A stretch of 5,297 bases of DNA, from the NCBI GenBank assembly GCA_003661105.1, contig QMVM01000158.1, positions 1 to 5,297 on the forward strand, in the 5' to 3' direction. This document shows, piece after piece, positions 1 to 3,858 of this stretch (position 1 is its first letter; each line of letters starts with the position of its first letter). Both the position numbers and the translations under genes were made by a program. Origin of the DNA: Methanosarcinales archaeon (GTDB lineage: Archaea > Halobacteriota > Methanosarcinia > Methanosarcinales > Methanogasteraceae). Below the pieces are notes generated by a model, which was not told the origin of the DNA, ran no database searches, and saw only the letters and a list, made by a program, of their open reading frames with translations.

Positions 1-140
1 CCCAGCCCCCTCACTATCGCTTCGTACCACCAGCGCATGCTTCCAATGATACCAGTTTCCTTAATCTCTGTACATTTCCCATCAGCATCGCCGGTCCAGA
101 TTGGCGTTAGGGTTCTGATTCCGATGGTTGTTGGTGTCAT
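1..140 (-). CDS. cmr1: Cmr1, type III-B CRISPR RAMP protein, N-terminal part
   Basis: Only the first 46 residues are in the window; the gene runs off the left edge. It starts at the ATG at 140-138 and reads MTPTTIGIRTLTPIWTGDAD, then a segment with ETGIIGSMRWWYEAIVRGLG. The 'TPIWTGD' strand followed by 'IIGSxRWWYEAxVRGLG' is the N-terminal signature of Cmr1, the RAMP subunit that caps the 3' end of the crRNA in the type III-B (Cmr) RNA-targeting complex. A GGAG at 151-154 on the minus strand lies 10 bases before the start, and no other ATG lies between the upstream in-frame stop and this one. The gene sits about 50 bases downstream of a cas6b remnant on the same strand, which fits an old cas6b-cmr operon. 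The rest of the cmr genes should lie to the left. Identification is from the motif alone, on a short fragment. Confidence 0.82.
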   Translation of the reverse strand, partial: MTPTTIGIRTLTPIWTGDADGKCTEIKETGIIGSMRWWYEAIVRGL

Positions 141-193
141 GTGCTGACTGCTCCACTTCGCTATCTTAATATTGGTTGCGCCTCACTTAACCC

Positions 194-532
194 TTATCCC
201 CTGAATCGCAAATCTCGTGCCTTCGTATCTTTAATACACACAACCGCCCCAAATCCTCTTGACACCGACTTCCCTAGCCCCATCTAATCAGGAATCACAA
301 AATTAGCCATAAACTCACACCCGATCCCGAGCATGGAAACGCCCTTAACCATGCACGACTTATGCAGCGTCCTGCCGATATCCAGCCGCATCTGCGAAGT
401 TACAATGTAATCCAATCCCTTCGCCATCGAAAGTATGTTTCCGATGAGCGTCCTGTGCAGTAGGTCACTCCTACCAGATCGATCCGATTTTAGATGCCGA
501 TCAGGATTTGTCTGCTTTCCGAGTTCATTCAC
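194..532 (-). pseudogene. Cas6b remnant 1 (C-terminal half, internal amber codon)
   Basis: This is a copy of the C-terminal half of the intact cas6b at 2230-2919. From a GTG at 532 it aligns from about residue 125 of that protein, with shared blocks NILSMAKGLDY, RLDIGRT and KGVSMLGI, and by eye the DNA is clearly alike. It lacks the N-terminal ferredoxin-like half with the catalytic histidines. The open frame is cut by TAG at 286-284, exactly where the intact copy has Tyr201 (TAT). Beyond TAG the same frame continues with MGLGKSVSRGFGAV, the conserved glycine-rich RNA-binding loop, to TAA at 196-194. That TAA aligns with the stop of the intact copy, and about ten bases past it are also alike (184-199 versus 2220-2235). 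It is most simply a truncated, nonsense-mutated duplicate. An 82-residue product (284-532) could still be made. Readthrough of TAG as pyrrolysine is possible but unsupported. Confidence 0.82.
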
Positions 533-563
533 TATTATGAGATGTTCGAAACCGCGACATATA

Positions 564-603
564 GAAAATTATAGGCAGCTTCAAACGAGGTACCTAAAGA
601 GGT
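564..603 (+). promoter_or_regulatory. Candidate BRE/TATA box and Shine-Dalgarno site of vapB
   Basis: GAAAATTATAG at 564-574 resembles an archaeal BRE plus TATA box. Transcription would start about 25 bases later, near 595-600. GAGGT at 599-603 is a Shine-Dalgarno match seven bases before the ATG at 611. It favours 611 over the ATG at 607, which opens a different, non-conserved frame. The TATA call is by eye and weak; the ribosome binding site is better supported. Confidence 0.35.
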
Positions 604-610
604 AATATGG

Positions 611-811
611 ATGAACCTGATCAAAGCCAAAGTCATGGATAACACACATTTAGAGCTCGAAAAGGAGATCGGAATACCTGAAAAAGATGTGCTTATAAAG
701 ATCATAAGATGGGGTGTGGTGGAATCTGCTGAAGGCGCATGGGGGTATGACGTAGATAGTAAAGACTTTGTTGAAGATCTAAGAAAATCAAAAAGATTGG
801 ATTGGATATAA
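611..811 (+). CDS. vapB: VapB-type antitoxin, partner of a decayed PIN toxin
   Basis: A 66-residue protein with the layout of small archaeal antitoxins paired with PIN toxins. A short N-terminal beta segment (MNLIKAKVMDNTHLELEKEI) fits a DNA-binding, autorepressing part. It is followed by an acidic, charged tail with 'GAWGYDVDSKDFVEDLRKSKRLDWI', the kind of segment that wraps the toxin and blocks its active site. A good Shine-Dalgarno site precedes the ATG. The stop TAA (809-811) overlaps the first codon position of the vapC frame, the usual tight vapBC coupling. The reading frame shows no damage although the toxin next to it is broken, so it is now an orphan antitoxin in this locus. It might neutralise a related VapC elsewhere or only repress its own promoter; both are inference. 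The family call rests on shape and context. Confidence 0.72.
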   Translation: MNLIKAKVMDNTHLELEKEIGIPEKDVLIKIIRWGVVESAEGAWGYDVDSKDFVEDLRKSKRLDWI

Positions 812-1227
812 ATCTTTTTATATATACTTCCATTTTCGTTGACGTCCTCAGAAAAGAGACGGTTGAGTCATCAAAACGTCTTTTCGACAACATTCTTGAA
901 GACAATGACGGCGTTACATCATCGATCACTGTAGCTCTACTCAGTGTGGGTGCACACCTCTAATCCAGGTCAGATTAAATCGAAAAGACGATGGAACTTT
1001 TATCCCTCGTTTCTGTTATAAATCTGAATTATAAAATTGCATTTCATGGTGGGAAGATATATTCAGAACTTATCAGAAGAGGTTTGGAGATTGAACTGAA
1101 TGATTGCTTGATCGCTGCAACTGGTTTGTCTGTTGGAATCACCGAGATTGTGACAAGGAACATTGGTCACTTCGAAAGAATTGATGGAATATGCGCTACC
1201 ACACCGGAAGATCTTGGATTCGGATGA
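808..1227 (+). pseudogene. vapC: VapC PIN-domain toxin, decayed (start loss, two stops, active-site losses)
   Basis: One continuous frame of 139 codons, normal VapC length, reads as a PIN-domain ribonuclease. It opens with NLFIYTSIFVDVLRK, continues with VTSSITVALLSVGAHL, and ends with LNDCLIAATGL and IVTRNIGHFERI. Functional VapC proteins cleave tRNA or rRNA with three or four acidic residues. Here the first Asp (normally 'DTS') is Tyr6 (TAT, 823-825) and the Glu of 'VAEL' is Leu44 (CTA, 937-939); the third acid (Asp99) remains. The frame has two TAA stops, at 961-963 and 976-978, without a frameshift. The expected ATG overlapping the vapB stop as ATGA now reads ATAA, so the start is lost too. 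A possible TTG at 802 exists in frame. The piece from ATG 991 to 1227 is still open (78 residues) and could be called as a gene, but it is only the C-terminal part of the PIN fold. Confidence 0.87.
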
Positions 1228-1236
1228 ATGCGGGTA

Positions 1237-1273
1237 GTTTCAATCCTTGTTTTGGTTGACCGTGGATGCCGCC
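1237..1273 (-). repeat. Solitary CRISPR-repeat-like element
   Basis: The plus strand starts GTTTCAATCCTTGTTTT (1237-1253), which looks like the 5' part of a widespread 36-37 base CRISPR repeat class. Read on the minus strand it ends in GGATTGAAAC, so Cas6 processing eight bases from the end would leave the common crRNA 5' tag ATTGAAAC. The other half of the unit (1254-1273) does not obviously match repeats I remember. I find no second copy within one spacer length on either side, nor elsewhere in the window, so this is not an array. It may be a relic of one, a stand-alone pseudo-repeat, or chance. It overlaps the stop of the second cas6b remnant. Confidence 0.42.
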
Positions 1274-1497
1274 CTACGGGCTGCCTCTCCAATCGATAGT
1301 CTCGCGCCCTTAATCCCCACAACCGCCCAAACCCCCTCCGACACCGACTTCCCAAGCCCAAGATAATCAGGAATCGCAAAATTCGCCATAAACTCGAACC
1401 GGGTCCCGAGCATGGAAACGCTATTGACCGTGCACGATATATGGCGCGCCCTGTCGATATCCCGCCGTATCTGCGAAGCCGCAGCATAACCCGGATT
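1240..1497 (-). pseudogene. Cas6b remnant 2 (C-terminal quarter)
   Basis: A second copy of the C-terminal part of cas6b, aligning with about residues 157-216 of the intact protein at 2230-2919. It reads SQIRRDID, SCTVNSVSMLG, FEFMANFAIPDYLGLGKSVS in one frame. There is no start codon: the frame is closed by TGA at 1500-1498 just upstream. The glycine-rich loop is damaged: where the intact protein has SRGFGAV this copy has SEGVWAV. After 'VVGIKGAR' similarity stops and the frame runs through unrelated codons to TGA at 1242-1240, inside the CRISPR-like repeat. It has drifted further than remnant 1 and is shorter, so it is either older or less constrained. The 106-codon open frame covering the same stretch in another minus-strand frame is a shadow of this remnant. 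Confidence 0.8.
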
Positions 1498-1512
1498 TCA
1501 AGCAGGTGCTCC

Positions 1513-1839
1513 TTAGATCATAACATCGCGCAGCCTCCGCTGCTTCGATGGCAGAACACTAATTGGTGTGTGCTTATGGTCGGGAAACGTTTTCATGCTG
1601 GTAAAATGCGGTGCATTATCCCAACGTGCGATCAGGGCACCATCACGGGTCTGCCAGTGGAATCAATATTTCCTGAGTTCGCCCAATGCATGATACTCGA
1701 AAAAATATAAAAGTGAACCATCGACAAAGAGGAGCCGCCCGAAAATCTTGATCGTATCATCCTCGTCCTCGATTCGTATATCCGTGGACCGGATTATCGG
1801 CGATTCAGCCAGCAATCGTTCGAGTTTTAAGCGGTACAC
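1513..1839 (-). pseudogene. tumE: TumE-family toxin with a single in-frame TGA
   Basis: A 108-codon frame from GTG at 1839 to TAA at 1515-1513 reads as a TumE-type (DUF6516-like) toxin. It has YRLKLERLLAESPIIRS, then a beta-rich core with IFGRLLFVDGSLLYFFEY, and the family's C-terminal block HWQTRDGALIARWDNAPH followed by PDHKHT. The only defect is TGA at 1665-1663 (codon 59), in the place of the Arg or similar residue of 'KYRFHWQ'; a CGA-to-TGA transition would explain it. The fragment before the stop lacks the conserved HW...RWDNAPH region, so the product should be inactive. The start overlaps the end of tumA by 13 bases, in the antitoxin-first order usual for such pairs. The family name is from memory of conserved motifs, and its biochemistry is poorly known to me. 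A sequencing error at the TGA would restore a full-length gene. Confidence 0.8.
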
Positions 1840-2111
1840 GAAGTGTACATCCTATCAATGGTTTGCTTTTTATTTTTCAACAGCTCGAGCGTCTCAAAAT
1901 CCGATGACCAGTGGAACCAGATCTCGTCATCCCCGAGTTCTCCATCTTCAAACCGTTTCATGAATGCGCGAGTTTTCATCCCGTATTTTTTTTCATAAGT
2001 ATCCAACCGGTTTTTATATTTTTTGATCTTCAGATTGAGAAGATTTGATTCCGTGGAGAATACAGAACGAACCGAGTATAAATCCGTCTTAGAAACATCT
2101 ATTGTGACCAT
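1827..2111 (-). CDS. tumA: TumA-like antitoxin
   Basis: A 94-residue protein typical of the small partners of TumE toxins. A variable N-terminus (residues 1-25) is followed by a charged helix (LKIKKYKNRLDTYEKKYGM, 27-45). Then comes the hallmark RFEDGELGDDEIWFHW (53-68), a close match to the 'KYGM...F...F.DGELGDDE...W' pattern of this group, and a short C-terminal helix. It is intact and precedes the tumE frame, overlapping it by 13 bases. The ATG at 2111 is the first good start; GGAAGGG lies a few bases upstream but is a poor Shine-Dalgarno match. The last few residues (MYTSCTA) run across the tumE start and are probably not conserved. As with vapB, the antitoxin survives beside a broken toxin. 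Autorepression is likely for the family, and short repeats upstream are candidate sites. Confidence 0.75.
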   Translation of the reverse strand: MVTIDVSKTDLYSVRSVFSTESNLLNLKIKKYKNRLDTYEKKYGMKTRAFMKRFEDGELGDDEIWFHWSSDFETLELLKNKKQTIDRMYTSCTA

Positions 2112-2130
2112 CTCAACCCTTCCGTTATAC

Positions 2131-2188
2131 TAAACCATTCAAACCATTCGTACGACCTGTAAACATACTTTGTCCTGTAATCCTGTAA
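2131..2188. repeat. Short tandem repeats upstream of tumA, possible operator
   Basis: The 118-base gap between tumA and cas6b contains two direct repeats: TAAACCATT then CAAACCATT (2131-2148), and TCCTGTAA twice in tandem (2173-2188). The core CCTGTAA occurs a third time at 2156-2162. They sit 20-80 bases before the tumA start, where an autoregulating antitoxin would bind. A TATA-like TTTAGTATA (minus strand, about 2124-2132) touches the first pair. Operator function is inference. Confidence 0.35.
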
Positions 2189-2229
2189 CTCTTGTTGATA
2201 ATTTCGTATGCTTGTACTCCACTTAACTT

Positions 2230-2919
2230 TTATCCACAGTCATAATCCCGCGTTTTCACATCCCTCATCCTCATAACCGCCCCAAATCCCCTCGACACCG
2301 ACTTCCCGAGCCCCAGATAATCAGGAATCGCAAAATTCGCCATAAACTCACACTCGATCCCGAGCATGGAAACGCCCTTGACCGTGCACGACTTATGCCA
2401 CGTCCTGCCTATATCCAGCCGTATCTGCGAAGCCACAACATAGTCCAGTCCCTTCGCCATCGAGAGTATATTCCCTGTGAGTGTCCGCCTGAGCTGATCT
2501 CGCCGTCCTATCCGGTCAGACTTTATGTATCGCTCATGATTCTTCTGGTTCAGTGCAAGCCATGGCGTTACGAATCTGTAGCTCAGAATCTTATCCGAGA
2601 TGCCGAAATCCTCTTTCCGAAGGGTTACTCCCCTCTCAACTATCTCGTAGGTGTTATCTCCAAGTCGTATCTGATCGTACTGGTCATAAATCTCTTTTAG
2701 TACCTCTGCACCTTCGTTTATCCCGATCACCATCGGAGTGCCATCGATAATCCTGTACTGGATCTTCGGGTACCGGTAGATCAGTTTGCCCGCATCCACA
2801 TGCTGGTGCAGGAGTTCGTACTCTGTGAATTTGGTTGCGAAGAAGCCGCGGAGCTGTACTGCAGACTCTGTGATCAAGCGGGTGGATGCGAGGGTCAGGA
2901 GGAGGGTTGTCAAGGGCAT
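2230..2919 (-). CDS. cas6: Cas6b, CRISPR RNA processing endoribonuclease
   Basis: An intact 229-residue Cas6b, the usual length for the Methanococcus-type enzyme. Cas6 cuts the long CRISPR transcript inside each repeat to give crRNAs with an 8-base 5' tag, which are loaded into effector complexes. The N-terminal RAMP fold (1-115) carries LLHQH with His38 and His40, the histidine pair I recall as catalytic in M. maripaludis Cas6b, followed by Tyr48 and Tyr50. The C-terminal domain (about 120-229) has NILSMAKGLDY, KGVSMLGIECEFMANF and the glycine-rich loop GLGKSVSRGFG (203-213). The start at 2919 keeps the histidine numbering of known Cas6b; an upstream ATG at 2935 is out of frame. It lies 40 bases after hepT on the same strand and is probably cotranscribed with hepT, mntA and perhaps cas3. 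It is the only complete copy of three in the window. The b subtype suggests a type I-B system, but Cas6b also serves type III modules. Confidence 0.88.
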   Translation of the reverse strand: MPLTTLLLTLASTRLITESAVQLRGFFATKFTEYELLHQHVDAGKLIYRYPKIQYRIIDGTPMVIGINEGAEVLKEIYDQYDQIRLGDNTYEIVERGVTLRKEDFGISDKILSYRFVTPWLALNQKNHERYIKSDRIGRRDQLRRTLTGNILSMAKGLDYVVASQIRLDIGRTWHKSCTVKGVSMLGIECEFMANFAIPDYLGLGKSVSRGFGAVMRMRDVKTRDYDCG

Positions 2920-2959
2920 AGGATCAAAGCACCATTAGGATCGGTTCAAGTATTGATAT

Positions 2960-3370
2960 TCAGATCGCCTCCAGCAATTCTTTCACGATCTTCTTAAACG
3001 TTAAGAGAACCTCCAAATCATTTTGGAGAATGCCATAGATCACATCCATGTCAAGTTCCCAATATGTGTGAACCAGAACATTTCGAAAGCCAGCCAGATC
3101 TGAAAGATCGTTCGCAAGGTCTTCGGGTATTATCCGTCCCTCTTTGAGAATCTCAAACGTTTCTCTGTATGTGGATGGTTTTCTAAGCCCCTTCTCGGCT
3201 ATTATGTATGTTGCGACATCTATCGCTGACTGGATGCTTATGAGCATGGAATGGAGCACCATATTTCTTTTGTCCCTATCCAGCCTCAACTCTTCAATCG
3301 ATATGCTCTGGTATCGTCTCCAATCCTCCAAAGATTCGCTCAATTCTCTTAGGTGGGATAGTATTCTCAT
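2960..3370 (-). CDS. hepT: HepT-like ribonuclease toxin (HEPN domain)
   Basis: A 136-residue all-helical HEPN protein of the HepT (DUF86) family. The catalytic signature Rx4HxY is present as Arg96-His101-Tyr103 in FRNVLVHTYW. In characterised HepT-MntA pairs this motif forms an RNase active site at a dimer interface, and the partner MntA silences it by adding AMP to the tyrosine of the motif. Length and helix layout (N-terminal helix with LSHLRELSESLEDWRRY, middle SMLISIQSAIDVATYII) match the family. The ATG directly abuts the mntA stop (TAAATG), with GAGGG five bases upstream inside mntA, so translation is coupled. Cas6b follows 40 bases later on the same strand. No active-site residue is missing, unlike the other two toxins here. 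HepT-like proteins have also been annotated as DUF86 of unknown function; the neighbour makes the toxin call firm. Confidence 0.9.
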   Translation of the reverse strand: MRILSHLRELSESLEDWRRYQSISIEELRLDRDKRNMVLHSMLISIQSAIDVATYIIAEKGLRKPSTYRETFEILKEGRIIPEDLANDLSDLAGFRNVLVHTYWELDMDVIYGILQNDLEVLLTFKKIVKELLEAI

Positions 3371-3778
3371 TTAAACCCTCGCTAAAAACTTTTTATTTAG
3401 GTATTCAGCAGTTGTTTGGAAATCGAGATAGTTTGAAATGGTTTCGGATTCGTATTCTACGTTTTCAGTTCTATCTCTCACAAATACCGCTTTACCCTTC
3501 TTTAAGACTTCGTACTGGAACTCGATTGGGGCATGGTTCAGAATTTTTACGTCAAATTCAAACCTCGGCTTTATTCGTCGTTCAAGTTCTCTTGCAACCT
3601 GCATCTCAAATTTAAATCGCGTATAAGGGTCCAGTTCGTTGGAGATTAATAAAGCAACGTCTATGTCATTGAAATCGTCGTTATGGATATAAGAGCCAAA
3701 GACGTAAGCTATACTCACGTAATCAAATTCGGATATGATCTTTTCGATTTCGTCTATGACTTCTTTTTTGTTCGGCAT
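3371..3778 (-). CDS. mntA: MntA-type nucleotidyltransferase antitoxin
   Basis: A 135-residue minimal nucleotidyltransferase of the pol-beta superfamily. Residues 25-41 hold the nucleotide-binding motif: Gly28-Ser29, then the metal-binding pair Asp38-x-Asp40 in NDIDVAL. A third acid is Asp76 in FEFDVKI. In studied HepT-MntA systems this enzyme transfers AMP from ATP to the tyrosine of HepT and so acts as the antitoxin. The GS to DxD distance is eight residues, shorter than the nine or more of most relatives, and the usual Gly in this loop is absent. After residue 100 the tail (RDRTENVEYESE...) is charged and less conserved. The stop TAA touches the ATG of hepT. The start at 3778 has no evident Shine-Dalgarno site; a weak TATA-like stretch about 25 bases upstream would fit a leaderless message. 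It lies 80 bases after cas3. Confidence 0.88.
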   Translation of the reverse strand: MPNKKEVIDEIEKIISEFDYVSIAYVFGSYIHNDDFNDIDVALLISNELDPYTRFKFEMQVARELERRIKPRFEFDVKILNHAPIEFQYEVLKKGKAVFVRDRTENVEYESETISNYLDFQTTAEYLNKKFLARV

Positions 3779-3800
3779 TTTTTGTGTCTCGGTGTTTCCG

Positions 3801-3810
3801 TTCTTTATTG
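3801..3810 (-). promoter_or_regulatory. Candidate TATA box upstream of mntA
   Basis: In the 80-base gap between cas3 and mntA the minus strand reads CAATAAAGAA, centred about 27 bases before the mntA ATG. If used, transcription would start at or next to the start codon, giving a leaderless mRNA, which fits the lack of a Shine-Dalgarno site there. The match to an archaeal TATA box is weak, and mntA could equally be read from the cas3 transcript. Confidence 0.22.
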
Positions 3811-3858
3811 GACTCGATTTCGTATGGTTGTGTCTTGATTAATCTGTGCAAGGTGTTC

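Noticed and set aside
284..532. The 82-codon open frame as a genuine small gene
   Set aside because: It is homologous only to the C-terminal half of cas6b, lacks the catalytic half and ends at a nonsense codon inside the conserved region, so it is called a pseudogene.
540..610. Possible N-terminal cas6b sequence upstream of remnant 1
   Set aside because: Similarity to the intact cas6b fades near position 520-530 and a TAA closes the frame upstream; nothing resembling the His38/His40 region is visible.
1269..1284. Small inverted repeat GCCC-TAC-GGGC as a possible terminator or hairpin
   Set aside because: The stem is only four base pairs with a three-base loop and no T-run follows; too weak to call.
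1150..1350. A CRISPR array around the GTTTCAATCC element
   Set aside because: No second repeat is found at spacer distance on either side, so only a solitary repeat-like element is reported.
1167..1487. Minus-strand open frame of 106 codons, rich in Arg and Gly
   Set aside because: It is an out-of-frame reading of cas6b remnant 2; the correct frame shows the Cas6b residues.
1441..1710. Plus-strand open frame of 89 codons
   Set aside because: It lies opposite cas6b remnant 2 and the tumE frame, both of which show clear family motifs on the minus strand; its own translation has no recognisable motif.
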